From a virus, in the IMG/VR virus record IMGVR_UViG_3300009154_000203, positions 1-29,245 of that record: a stretch of 29,245 nt of DNA. One strand, written 5' to 3'. Every line of letters begins with the position of its first letter. Position 1 is the first letter of the stretch. This document shows positions 1 through 7,268 of this stretch, piece after piece. The position numbers were made by a program, and so were the translations under genes. The notes below the pieces were generated by a model, which ran no database searches, was not told the DNA's origin, and saw only the letters and a program-made list of their open reading frames with translations.

Positions 1-26
1 GTGGTCGTATTCGAGATTTTTATGAG

Positions 27-43
27 AATGTTTATAGAACATT
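27..43. repeat. Inverted repeat AATGTT-TATAG-AACATT
   Basis: Perfect 6-bp arms flank TATAG in the leader before the terminase genes. It may be a protein-binding site or overlap a -10 box (TATAGA at 33-38), but no good -35 box lies upstream. The function is unknown. Confidence 0.3.
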
Positions 44-54
44 AGGGAAGTGCA

Positions 55-86
55 CCCATTCCCTCCGTTCCCCATTCCTTCCGTTC
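55..86 (+). repeat. 16-bp tandem repeat upstream of terminase genes
   Basis: Two adjacent 16-nt units, CCCATTCCCTCCGTTC (55-70) and CCCATTCCTTCCGTTC (71-86), differ at one base. They lie in the leader before the small terminase gene, where lambda-like phages carry terminase-binding sites (cosB). A role in terminase recognition is inferred from position only. Confidence 0.6.
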
Positions 87-92
87 CGTTCC

Positions 93-99
93 TTTGACA
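93..99 (+). promoter_or_regulatory. TTTGACA start-proximal element, 13 nt before ATG 113
   Basis: Exact TTTGACA followed by a 13-nt gap to the small terminase start. This copy also has a Shine-Dalgarno-like AAGGAAG (104-110) in the gap. It is one of about ten such elements in the window (see findings). Confidence 0.55.
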
Positions 100-112
100 T
101 TCCAAGGAAGTC

Positions 113-697
113 ATGCGGAAATCCCGTCATGAATCAGCTTTAATCCAAGAGTGTTCAAAAGTTCACTCCGTTTCCGTGCGTGCTGTCCGCAACTGGAGGA
201 ACCTCGATGACCCCCGCTGGAGAGATTTCCTTAGATCGCGTGCTCAAGACTCCACGTTTTCTTTTGCGCGCCCGGAAGCCAATGCAAAAGCAATGACTCC
301 AGAGGAAACGGAAGAAGCTGCCGCCATCCGTCATTCGCGTCTTTCGATCCTGTGCGATCAATCAGAATCCCGTGGGGACATGAACTCTCTTCCCACCTTG
401 CTGAAGGCCTCCATCGAAGCGCACAAACTTTGGACCCTTGTCTCGGAAAACAACCTGAAACTCTCCACGGCCTCAGGTAAATTGGTTGAAGTCTCTAAAG
501 TTTCAGAGTTCATCCTTGGGAATCTGGCAATGGCCAAACAACTCCTGGAAAACCTTCCCGACATTTTGGCTTCTAGGATTGAATCCTCGGTCGATGTCGC
601 CGCCATCACTCGGGAAGAAGTTCATGTCATCCTTAAAGAGTTGGCCGTTTCTTCCCGATCCATGCCGGGGTGCGATTCCCATGTCACCGGCTCTTAA
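113..697 (+). CDS. Putative terminase small subunit
   Basis: A 194-aa protein directly upstream of, and overlapping by 17 bp, the large terminase gene. That is the position of the DNA-recognition (small) terminase subunit in lambda-like phages. The N-terminus is basic, and residues about 10-30 (ECSKVHSVSVRAVRNW) look like a helix-turn-helix with a typical 'VSVRAVRNW' recognition helix. The middle (about 60-150) is predicted mostly helical, suitable for oligomerisation. The start at 113 is supported by AAGGAAG 3 nt before the ATG and by TTTGACA 13 nt upstream. The subunit would bind the packaging site and load DNA onto the ATPase encoded next. Sequence similarity to Nu1 is weak, so the call rests on the helix-turn-helix and on order. 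Confidence 0.65.
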   Translation: MRKSRHESALIQECSKVHSVSVRAVRNWRNLDDPRWRDFLRSRAQDSTFSFARPEANAKAMTPEETEEAAAIRHSRLSILCDQSESRGDMNSLPTLLKASIEAHKLWTLVSENNLKLSTASGKLVEVSKVSEFILGNLAMAKQLLENLPDILASRIESSVDVAAITREEVHVILKELAVSSRSMPGCDSHVTGS

Positions 698-2414
698 ATC
701 TTTAGAAAGCGATCTGGCCTCCATGTGGGAGCCGCGCTACCGACCGGATCCGCTGACATGGGCTGAAAAGGAAATCACCCTCGACCCTCGATTCAGTCCG
801 CGGCCTGGACGGTTCAACTGCGATTTCACCCCATATCTCCGGCAGCTTCATCTCTGGTTTGGAGATTCCAGCATCCGTCAGATTACCCTGGTAAAGTCCG
901 CTCAAGTCGGAGGGACAACCCTGCTTGCCAATTTGATCCAGTGGGCCATCGCCGAGCAGCCCGGCCCCATGCTCTATGTCACCAGCACGGCGGACAATGC
1001 CAAGAGTTGGAGCGAACGCGAGTTATTGCCGCGCATCCGAAGTTGTCCAGCGCTGCGCGATCTCCTTCCTGATGATCCGGACATGATGAAGAAAACCGAG
1101 ATGGCTTTCCGAACTTGCACTCTTTCGCTAAAGGGATCCAACTCCGCCAACCAACTCGCCTCCCGACCGATCCGCTACCTTTTTGCCGATGAGGTGAGCA
1201 AATGGCCGGATTCCTCCGATACCGAAGCCCCTTCCCTCGATCTAGCGCTTGCCAGGACAAATTTCTACCGGACCATCTGCAAACGGGTGTTGGTCTCGAC
1301 GCCAACCGTCCCTACGTCTGCCATCTGGACCAACTTCCTTGCCGGTTCCCAACACCGATTCCATGTCCGCTGCCCCGATTGCAACCGGAGCCAGCATTTG
1401 CAATTTGAACAGGTAAAGTGGTCGCTCGATCTGCGCGGGGAGAACGGGGTCTGGGATCTGGACGGCGTGGCAGCCTCCGCCTGCTATCAATGCGAGGAGT
1501 GTGGGGGATTGTGGCCGCAAGAGCTCCAGCGCGAGTTGGTGGGCCGCGGGGAGTGGGTCGCCGCAAATCCCTACGCTCCCAGAGATCATATTTCCTGCCA
1601 TATAAATTGTCTCTATTCCCCTCAAATGACATGGGGTGAGACCGCCAAACTTTTCCTTCAGAAACAATCTACCCCGGGAGGGTTGCATGATTTCCGCAAC
1701 ACCTATGAAGGCCTCCCCTTCGAGGCTCGATCCACCACGCTAAAAGATGAAAGCATCCTCGAACTACGCGGTGGATATCGCCAACGCGAGATTCCCCTCG
1801 AGGCCGTGGTCGATGGGGTGGCCCCGATTCTGACCCTGTGTGCCGACCCGGGAGGGAAACGGACTCATTGGTCCGTTGAGGCTCGCATTCTTTCCGGAGA
1901 GAGTTGGGTGATCGATTGGGGGGAAGTTGAAGAAATCGAAGAGCTGATTTCCGAGCGATTCCTCTCTGCCCGTAGATATGTGCTGCCCGACGGGGAGACC
2001 ATCGTCAAGCCTTCCGCCGGACTGGTAGATTCTGGGTTCATGACCGAAACCACCTATTCGGTCTGCTCGCGTAGCAACTCGTTGTTTTACCCGTCCAAGG
2101 GAGCCGAGAGCACGTTCAAACCATTCCACGCAAGCCCCCTCCCCGGCATGGGACTCATCCTCTACAGTTACTCGGATTACATTTGGAAGACTCACCTCTA
2201 CCTTGACCGCATCCAAAAAAAACTTCCCCCTCTTCTGCATTTCCCAATGGATACCTCGAGGGACTTCCTATCGGGTCACTCCGGTCAGATTTTGCTAGAA
2301 AATAAAAACAGCCGGTCCACGCCCTATGCCTGGAAGAAAGTGGAGAATGACCACTTTGGGGATTGCACCAAACTGCATTGTGTCGCCTGGGCGATCCTCC
2401 GGGAGAAACTTTGA
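681..2414 (+). CDS. Terminase large subunit, GpA type (packaging ATPase-nuclease)
   Basis: A 577-aa protein of usual length for lambda gpA-type terminases, which translocate DNA into the prohead and cut it. Residues 72-80 (KSAQVGGTT) match the deviant Walker A of this family, and D170-E171 in LFADEVSKWP is the Walker B acidic pair. Cys231/Cys234 and Cys268/Cys271/Cys274 form the zinc-ribbon-like insert typical of gpA proteins. HISCHINCLYSPQMTWGE is the conserved block before the C-terminal nuclease, whose acidic residues lie in LCADPGG and GLVDSGF. The frame is open further upstream to 486, but the ATG at 681, which just overlaps the end of the upstream gene, is chosen because conserved sequence begins just after it and coupling would explain translation. 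Confidence 0.93.
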   Translation: MSPALKSLESDLASMWEPRYRPDPLTWAEKEITLDPRFSPRPGRFNCDFTPYLRQLHLWFGDSSIRQITLVKSAQVGGTTLLANLIQWAIAEQPGPMLYVTSTADNAKSWSERELLPRIRSCPALRDLLPDDPDMMKKTEMAFRTCTLSLKGSNSANQLASRPIRYLFADEVSKWPDSSDTEAPSLDLALARTNFYRTICKRVLVSTPTVPTSAIWTNFLAGSQHRFHVRCPDCNRSQHLQFEQVKWSLDLRGENGVWDLDGVAASACYQCEECGGLWPQELQRELVGRGEWVAANPYAPRDHISCHINCLYSPQMTWGETAKLFLQKQSTPGGLHDFRNTYEGLPFEARSTTLKDESILELRGGYRQREIPLEAVVDGVAPILTLCADPGGKRTHWSVEARILSGESWVIDWGEVEEIEELISERFLSARRYVLPDGETIVKPSAGLVDSGFMTETTYSVCSRSNSLFYPSKGAESTFKPFHASPLPGMGLILYSYSDYIWKTHLYLDRIQKKLPPLLHFPMDTSRDFLSGHSGQILLENKNSRSTPYAWKKVENDHFGDCTKLHCVAWAILREKL

Positions 2415-2420
2415 TCGTCT

Positions 2421-2427
2421 TTTGACA
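2421..2427 (+). promoter_or_regulatory. TTTGACA start-proximal element, 13 nt before ATG 2441
   Basis: Exact TTTGACA in the 26-nt spacer between large terminase and the next gene, with a 13-nt gap to the ATG. There is no Shine-Dalgarno sequence in the gap and no -10 box at promoter distance. Confidence 0.55.
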
Positions 2428-2440
2428 GGTTGCCGTCTGC

Positions 2441-2743
2441 ATGGCGACGTCAGCAAATATTTCCGGAATCAAAGCGTATCTCAGGTACAAGCCACTGGCC
2501 TATCTTCAGAGACTCAGCGACACGATTGCCGCCACGGTTGCTGAAGAAGTGACGATCACTGGCACCGCTGCCGACGGAGGATCCGCTACTGGAGAAGTAT
2601 CCTTTCCCCGACTGGATTATCTGACAGTCGTGATGGACATCCGCCGGGAGAAGGGTGATTACCCGATGAACTCGGATGGCAGTGTTGTCTCCCGCCAGTT
2701 GGGCACGCGTCCCGATTATTCCAGGACGTGGGCGGTCACTTAA
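2441..2743 (+). CDS. Small protein between terminase and portal (gpW position)
   Basis: A 100-aa protein in the slot occupied by the head-tail joining protein gpW in lambda, between the large terminase and the portal. The N-terminal half is helical (SGIKAYLRYKPLAYLQRL) and is followed by a beta-rich stretch (EEVTITGTAADGGSATGEV) and a conserved-looking LDYLTVVMDIRREKG. I do not see clear gpW sequence motifs, so only position supports a head-completion role. Translation appears to use TTTGACA 13 nt upstream, because no purine-rich ribosome-binding site is visible. Confidence 0.45.
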   Translation: MATSANISGIKAYLRYKPLAYLQRLSDTIAATVAEEVTITGTAADGGSATGEVSFPRLDYLTVVMDIRREKGDYPMNSDGSVVSRQLGTRPDYSRTWAVT

Positions 2744-2752
2744 TCGTCCAAG

Positions 2753-2759
2753 TTTGACA
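2753..2759 (+). promoter_or_regulatory. TTTGACA start-proximal element, 13 nt before ATG 2773
   Basis: Exact TTTGACA with a 13-nt gap to the portal start, in a 29-nt spacer. No Shine-Dalgarno sequence is visible. Confidence 0.55.
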
Positions 2760-2772
2760 GGTCTCGGCTTGC

Positions 2773-4281
2773 ATGGCCGAAATCAAACAATCAAAGCGCG
2801 GCGGTCGCCGCGAAGGAGCAGGACGCCCCAAGAAATCAGGGGAAAATTCAAAAACGGACTTTGCTGCCTACGAGGCCTCCTATCGGTTCAACCCTCAGCG
2901 CATGTGGGTCTACTCGCCCACGCTGGACGCTCAGAAGGAACTTACCGCGGGATCCCGTCAGGAACTCATCAAGAAAGCTCAGTGGCTTTTTAACAACTCT
3001 GGACTAGCCGGAGGAGCCGTTGAAAAGATCGCCCGTCTTGTCGGCCCCCTCATCCCGCAGGCCCGGACGGCGGATGACGCTTGGAACCGAAACGCCGAAC
3101 AAGCTTTTCAAGACTCGTGCACCAATGCGGCTTGGGGCGTGGATGTCGCCGGTGGGGTCAACTTTTATCAAGCACAATCCCTACTGGTTCGCCAGATGGC
3201 GATTGCCGGGGATGTCTTTTGGCAGCGCATGACGTCCAAGTCCGGACGCGGAATGTTCCGCCTCATCCCTGGAGAGAATGTGGGATCGGTCATTGGAGAT
3301 GAGAAAGACGGATGGCGGGACGGAGTTCTCGTGGATAAGAAAGGCCGCCCGATCAAATACCGAGTCCTATCAGCCCCCGCCTCTTCCGACTTCACCGACG
3401 TTTCGGCGGATGACCTGACCCAAGTCCGCCGCGCTTACCGACTTGGCTACACCCGAGCCCCTTCTTGGTTGGCTCGTGCGGCAAACACGTTGCAAGACAT
3501 CGCCGAGTATCTTGCGTTTGAGAAACAAAGCGCAAAACTCGGAGCCTCGATGGCCATGGTCATCACCTCTCCGGAAGCGGGATCCATTGGGCTTGGATCT
3601 TCGCTAATCAAGGGAGCCTCTAGTAGTTCGAGCCAGCCGATGACCGTGGACGCCATGACCAACGGCTCCATCATCCCGCAGCTCAAGCCGGGAGAGAAAG
3701 TGGAGTCGCTGATAAATTCCCACCCCGCGGCCAACATCAAGCCCTTCCTAGACACGCTCAAAGAGGAGATTGCAGTCGGTCTGGGTCTGTCGGCCCAGTT
3801 CCTTTTTGATTCCACAGACGCCGGTGGTGCCAACCAGCGCTGGATCTTGGAGGAGGCCTCAATTTTGATTAAAGAAATTCAGGACATCATCATCCAGAGT
3901 TTCGCAGCTCCGTTCTGGAGGTTTTGGATTTGGAATGAGATTGAGAATGGCCGGTTGACGATGCCGAACGACGGTTCGGATTGGTGGAGATGTGACTTCA
4001 CGCCTCCCGCCGACCTTAGTGTCGATTTTGGAAGAGATGGACGCCTGATGAGCGACCTCTTTCTGCGCGGACAAATCTCCCCTCAACGCTACTACGCCTT
4101 GCAAGGTCTCGATGCCGACAAGCAGGACGAAGACATCATCCGATTTGCAGCCAGAAGGAAAAAACTCATTGCCGAGATTTCCAAGGAAGAAGGGGTCGAG
4201 TTGACCGTGACCGACGTGTTCCCTCCGGCTCCGGGGTCTCCACCGATCCCTGCACCAGTTTCCACGGGAAACCCGGCTTGA
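2773..4281 (+). CDS. Portal protein, lambda gpB type
   Basis: A 502-aa dodecameric-portal candidate that would sit at the capsid vertex and form the DNA channel. Family features include the early block SYRFNPQRMWVYSPTLDAQ, the N-terminal helix region KKAQWLFNNSGLAGGAVEKI, GDVFWQRMTS, the RLIPGENVGS strand and the DGVLVDKKGRPIKYRV wing segment. Length and order (terminase, small protein, portal, protease, capsid) match lambda-family morphogenesis. The first 25 residues are unusual: a basic, glycine-rich GGRREGAGRPKKSG tract normally seen at the N-termini of phage DNA-binding proteins. The C-terminus is Pro-rich (PPAPGSPPIPAP). The start at 2773 follows a TTTGACA element. Confidence 0.9.
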   Translation: MAEIKQSKRGGRREGAGRPKKSGENSKTDFAAYEASYRFNPQRMWVYSPTLDAQKELTAGSRQELIKKAQWLFNNSGLAGGAVEKIARLVGPLIPQARTADDAWNRNAEQAFQDSCTNAAWGVDVAGGVNFYQAQSLLVRQMAIAGDVFWQRMTSKSGRGMFRLIPGENVGSVIGDEKDGWRDGVLVDKKGRPIKYRVLSAPASSDFTDVSADDLTQVRRAYRLGYTRAPSWLARAANTLQDIAEYLAFEKQSAKLGASMAMVITSPEAGSIGLGSSLIKGASSSSSQPMTVDAMTNGSIIPQLKPGEKVESLINSHPAANIKPFLDTLKEEIAVGLGLSAQFLFDSTDAGGANQRWILEEASILIKEIQDIIIQSFAAPFWRFWIWNEIENGRLTMPNDGSDWWRCDFTPPADLSVDFGRDGRLMSDLFLRGQISPQRYYALQGLDADKQDEDIIRFAARRKKLIAEISKEEGVELTVTDVFPPAPGSPPIPAPVSTGNPA

Positions 4282-4283
4282 GA

Positions 4284-4290
4284 TTTGACA
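4284..4290 (+). promoter_or_regulatory. TTTGACA start-proximal element, 15 nt before ATG 4306
   Basis: Exact TTTGACA just after the portal stop, with a 15-nt gap to the ATG. The TTG inside the element is in frame with the gene, so an upstream TTG start (4285) cannot be formally excluded. Confidence 0.5.
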
Positions 4291-4305
4291 CGGCGAGAAA
4301 AAGCA

Positions 4306-5424
4306 ATGTCCAAGCTCTCTCTATTTGCCGTCGCCTCCGACTCGCGTATTGACGCCGAGGCCGGAGTCCTCCGTGGAGTCTCCCTGATCTCAAAGGGATA
4401 CGCAAAAGGTCACACCTTCCTTGGAGAGCCGATTGTTGCCGACGACACGACCCTCGATGAGGTCGTGACTTCCACCCAGGGCTTTGCAGATGGAGTTCCC
4501 GTGCTGTTCGATCACGGCAGCGGCATTGCAGACCTGGTTGGCTGCATCAAAGACGTCTATCGGGACGGCGACAAGGTGCGTGGGGACCTCTACCTGCTCA
4601 AGACGCACGAGAGTTTCGACACCATCATCGAGATGGCGGAAAGCATGCCCTCTAACTTTGGGCTTTCCATTTCTTTCATGAACGCCCCGGAGCCGGTCAT
4701 GGGAAATGACCAAGAGCCCGATGACGACGGAAATGACGACGCCAGTGACGTTACCGGAGATCCCAACGAGATCGTGGCCTATGCCGCCCGCATCGCAGAG
4801 CTCTACTCCTGCGATCTGGTGCAAGCACCGGCGCTGAATGCCTCCCTTTTTAACGCTATGACAGAACCCACCACCACAGAAGAGGTTCCCGCAGTCGCCC
4901 CCGAGGTGGTTGTTGAGGAAGTCGCCCCAGAACAACCCTCCGCTGCTCATTCCGAAGAGCTTCCTGCCGGTGAGAATCCTCTGATTGTAGGCGAGCCTCC
5001 CGTCATTCCTGCCGCCCCAGAGAATCCCGACCGGATTGAGAATCCTCTTATCCTTCCCGCCGAGCTCGCCCGCCTTCGGGACATCGAGACCAACTTTACT
5101 AACAACCGCACCGAGCTGGCAGCGATCCGAAGCGAATTGACCGCCGTCAAGGAGACACTGCTCATCAAGGAGTCTCAGTTGGTTGAGCTCAATATGCTCC
5201 ACCGATCGGTCAAGACCGTGCTCGGCCTCATGCCCTCGGTTGAGCTTCCTGAGATCTCCGATCAAGCGCCGGTGCCTTCCGTCATTGAGACCTACGAGGC
5301 CATGTCCGCCGGCCCGGAGCGTCTTGCTTTTTTCCAAACCAACCGCCGCGCCATTGAAACGGCACTCAGCGCACGAATTGGGAATTGGGAATTAACCCAA
5401 CAGTATAGTAGTCAGTCCACTTAA
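4306..5424 (+). CDS. Prohead protease fused to scaffold-like C-terminus
   Basis: A 372-aa protein. Residues 1 to about 180 resemble the S78/HK97-type prohead serine protease. His70 (LFDHGSG) and Ser121 (FGLSISF) are 51 residues apart, close to the spacing in HK97, with the expected GCIKDVYRDGDKVRGDLYLL strands between them. From about 185 on the protein is acidic and Pro/Glu-rich, then a coiled coil (ELARLRDIETNFTNNRTELA onward), typical of scaffold. Such fusions let the scaffold domain target the protease into the prohead. An internal ATG at 4858 (Met185) lies exactly at the domain boundary and could give a free 188-aa scaffold, as nested scaffolds do in lambda. The last about 12 codons come from low-complexity GAATTGG repeats. 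Confidence 0.82.
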   Translation: MSKLSLFAVASDSRIDAEAGVLRGVSLISKGYAKGHTFLGEPIVADDTTLDEVVTSTQGFADGVPVLFDHGSGIADLVGCIKDVYRDGDKVRGDLYLLKTHESFDTIIEMAESMPSNFGLSISFMNAPEPVMGNDQEPDDDGNDDASDVTGDPNEIVAYAARIAELYSCDLVQAPALNASLFNAMTEPTTTEEVPAVAPEVVVEEVAPEQPSAAHSEELPAGENPLIVGEPPVIPAAPENPDRIENPLILPAELARLRDIETNFTNNRTELAAIRSELTAVKETLLIKESQLVELNMLHRSVKTVLGLMPSVELPEISDQAPVPSVIETYEAMSAGPERLAFFQTNRRAIETALSARIGNWELTQQYSSQST

Positions 5425-5426
5425 AA

Positions 5427-5458
5427 CCCCTGAACCCCTAAACCCCTAAACCCAACCC
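5427..5458 (-). repeat. Telomere-like CCCCTAAA repeat / G-quadruplex motif before capsid gene
   Basis: Three to four 8-nt units (AACCCCTG, AACCCCTA, AACCCCTA, then AACCC and ACCC) directly follow the protease stop and end 3 nt before the capsid ATG. The minus (template) strand has five G-runs separated by 2-4 nt (GGGTTTAGGGGTTTAGGGG and flanks), a canonical intramolecular quadruplex pattern. No Shine-Dalgarno sequence or TTTGACA precedes this start. An effect on transcription or capsid expression is inference. Confidence 0.75.
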
Positions 5459-5461
5459 ACT

Positions 5462-6373
5462 ATGGCAAACTCATATTCCAGTTCCTTGGTCGTGGATGTC
5501 GCAACCCAAGCGGCCATCACCGTCCTTCAATCCAAGCTTGCAAGCTTGAACGCTTTCAACACGGATTTCTCATCCGATGTCGTTAGCGGCGCAGGCCTTC
5601 GCAAATTGCAGGTCGCAGTCGTCAGCAATGGCGCAGCAGCCGTAACCAACCCTACCTCCTTTGAGAGTCAGGGCGACAGCGTGACCAACGCAGCGGTCAC
5701 GATGAACCACATCTCGGCTCAGTTCGGACTTACCTCCGGTCAACTCAACCAAGGTTTCCGTTTGGAAAAAGTGCTCAAGGCCAACCTTCGCGCCCTTTGC
5801 AACGCCGTCATGGACGTGGCCCTCACGCCCCTCACGACCACCAACTACGGATCGAGCGTTTACACCACGGCGATCAGCACGGCTACCGGTGGCAACATCG
5901 GCAACAGCCTCATCACCGCAGCGCTTCCCGCTCTGTTTGCCGCCCTGGGCAACGGAACCGAGAGGAATCTGGTGCTGGATCCAACGTATTACAGCTACCT
6001 CCTGCCCCAGACCGGCATGAGCTTGGATGCAGCCAAGAGTGGAGCCTACGGTTTCGACCGCATCCTGCTCAACAACCGCTGGAGCGCAGTCACCGGAGGT
6101 TCGGATTCCGCGTTGAACGGTACGACCAAGACGATCCACGGATTTGTGGCCTCGCCCGAGGCTCTTGCGATGGCCTCCGCCATCCCTTACGTGGATCCCG
6201 CCGTCGCCGGTCTGCTCCAGCAGAGCGAGATCATCGAGGTGCCTGACCTCGGGATTGCCATCCAGATGAACATCTGGGGCAGCCTGAGCTCCCGCAGCTT
6301 GAACGGTTCCTTCGATGTGCTCTTCGGATCCGCCAAGGCCGACGGCAGCGCACTGAAGTTCATCACGGCCTAA
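5462..6373 (+). CDS. Major capsid protein
   Basis: A 303-aa protein directly after the protease/scaffold gene and followed by a strong terminator, the usual place of the major capsid gene. Sequence features fit a HK97-fold coat protein: an N-terminal helix (VVDVATQAAITVLQSKLASL), repeated Asn/Ser/Thr-rich beta segments, a central helical LEKVLKANLRALCNAVMDVA, the domain RNLVLDPTYYSYLLPQ, and a late P-loop-like strand region (VASPEALAMASAIPYV). The protein is rich in Ala, Ser, Thr and Leu and poor in charge, as expected for an abundant structural protein. There is no obvious pro-peptide, so the upstream protease may cleave mainly scaffold. The start is the only good ATG after the C-rich repeat. 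Confidence 0.85.
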   Translation: MANSYSSSLVVDVATQAAITVLQSKLASLNAFNTDFSSDVVSGAGLRKLQVAVVSNGAAAVTNPTSFESQGDSVTNAAVTMNHISAQFGLTSGQLNQGFRLEKVLKANLRALCNAVMDVALTPLTTTNYGSSVYTTAISTATGGNIGNSLITAALPALFAALGNGTERNLVLDPTYYSYLLPQTGMSLDAAKSGAYGFDRILLNNRWSAVTGGSDSALNGTTKTIHGFVASPEALAMASAIPYVDPAVAGLLQQSEIIEVPDLGIAIQMNIWGSLSSRSLNGSFDVLFGSAKADGSALKFITA

Positions 6374-6395
6374 GTTTTCGGTTCGCGTGTTCGAG

Positions 6396-6425
6396 AAGGG
6401 GGGGACGAAAGTCCCCCCCTTTTTT
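6396..6425 (+). terminator. Rho-independent terminator after capsid gene
   Basis: A perfect 11-bp stem (AAGGGGGGGAC with its complement) closes a GAAA tetraloop, and the 3' arm runs into six T residues. Strong GC-rich stem plus T-tract immediately after the capsid gene would separate the head operon from the neck/tail genes, possibly with partial read-through. Confidence 0.9.
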
Positions 6426-6449
6426 CGTGTCCAAGCATGGAAGGGATTC

Positions 6450-6456
6450 TTTGACA
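6450..6456 (+). promoter_or_regulatory. TTTGACA start-proximal element, 13 nt before ATG 6470
   Basis: Exact TTTGACA with a 13-nt gap. It is the first element after the capsid terminator and precedes the first neck gene. Confidence 0.55.
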
Positions 6457-6469
6457 GGGGTCCGTAGTT

Positions 6470-6790
6470 ATGAACCCCGCCTCGATCGCTGCATTCCGTG
6501 CCAAGTCCGCCGGGGAGATAGCGGACTCCCTTGGGACTCCGATCACAATCGGAGGCCAGACGTTCAATGCATTTGTCTCCACGCCAGCCCCCCAGATGGA
6601 TCTCGAGATGGGAGGATTCAAGACCAACCGATCCATCCGCATCCGCTGGCCGATTGGTCGCTACATCAAGCCCAGCTTGGGGACTTCCATTCTCCTGGTG
6701 AATCAAAACCTCACCTTCCGGGTGGAGACTGCCGAAGTGGGCAACGGATCCCTTGGGGCTGAAGTCTTGGTCACGGCCATCCGAGAGTAA
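6470..6790 (+). CDS. Putative head-tail connector/stopper
   Basis: A 106-aa protein, first gene after the capsid terminator. Its N-terminal helix (PASIAAFRAKSAGEIADSLG) followed by a beta-barrel-like series (TPITIGGQTFNAFV, RSIRIRWPIGRY, LLVNQNLTFRVETAEV) resembles the head-closure/stopper proteins of siphoviruses (lambda gpFII or SPP1 gp16-like fold). Size and position support this; sequence identity was not tested. It would seal the filled head and dock the tail. Confidence 0.5.
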   Translation: MNPASIAAFRAKSAGEIADSLGTPITIGGQTFNAFVSTPAPQMDLEMGGFKTNRSIRIRWPIGRYIKPSLGTSILLVNQNLTFRVETAEVGNGSLGAEVLVTAIRE

Positions 6791-6818
6791 TTCTAAAGCG
6801 AATAATTCTAAAACTTTT

Positions 6819-7241
6819 ATGAACCCTCTCCTGGTTGAATCCTCCCTTAGAACCGCTTTATTGGCCTCGGCTTTTTCAGGCACCACCATCTACACAGGCA
6901 CCAGTTATCAAGAGCTGACCCCTGAGAACCTAAACCTGATCGTGGGATGCACCCAGCTTGAGCATGTGGCCGGGGTGGGTGGTGGGGTGAATCTCTACAA
7001 GGCCACGGTGGACATCAAAGTCGCCGCCCCCGCGTTGATCGGATCTAGCCAGCTTACGGCCTTAACGGCAACGCTTGAAACGCTTCGCACGACGGCGCTG
7101 ACTTCCAACTACCTCACCACCAACTGGCCTTCCTCCAGCGCCGCAGTGTTCGCCGGTATCTGGATCAATGAAACCAAGATGAGCCAGCACGATCACGGAT
7201 GGGTGGCCGAAACCATGGCCACGATCGGAGTAAGCGAATAA
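6819..7241 (+). CDS. Putative tail terminator / tail completion protein
   Basis: A 140-aa protein between the connector and the tail-tube candidates, the slot of tail terminator proteins (lambda gpU). MNPLLVESSLRTALLASAF gives an amphipathic N-terminal helix, then alternating strands and helices ending in HDHGWVAETMATIGVS. The frame is open from 6753, but the ATG at 6819 lies after the preceding gene's stop and is preferred. The spacer is AT-rich (AATTCTAAAACTTTT) with no Shine-Dalgarno sequence and no TTTGACA. Confidence 0.45.
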   Translation: MNPLLVESSLRTALLASAFSGTTIYTGTSYQELTPENLNLIVGCTQLEHVAGVGGGVNLYKATVDIKVAAPALIGSSQLTALTATLETLRTTALTSNYLTTNWPSSSAAVFAGIWINETKMSQHDHGWVAETMATIGVSE

Positions 7242-7246
7242 TCGGA

Positions 7247-7253
7247 TTTGACA
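7247..7253 (+). promoter_or_regulatory. TTTGACA start-proximal element, 15 nt before ATG 7269
   Basis: Exact TTTGACA with a 15-nt gap. The TTG within it is in frame with the following gene. Confidence 0.5.
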
Positions 7254-7268
7254 TTCAGAATTCTATAT

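Noticed and set aside
486-680. Upstream extension of the large terminase frame
   Set aside because: The extension lies inside the small terminase gene and has no family similarity. The ATG at 681 gives a normal-length protein.
2421-2427. TTTGACA as ordinary -35 boxes
   Set aside because: The distance to the ATG would put the transcription start inside the gene, and no -10 box is found at 17 nt. A different role is proposed instead.
4285-4305. TTG within TTTGACA as the start codon (also at 7248 and 26070)
   Set aside because: It is in frame only for the 15- and 21-nt spacings. The more common 13-nt spacing is out of frame, so the element is not a start codon in general.
4390-5337. 315-aa minus-strand ORF
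   Set aside because: It is antisense to the protease/scaffold gene, rich in Gly/His/Leu without motifs.
5404-5409. TATAGT as a capsid-gene -10 box
   Set aside because: The nearest -35-like sequences (TTGGGA) are at 13 or 20 nt spacing. The match is weak and within low-complexity repeats.
5570-6889. 439-aa minus-strand ORF
   Set aside because: It runs across the capsid gene, the terminator and the connector gene. Low-complexity Gly/Val/Asp/Arg composition shows a shadow of the capsid frame.
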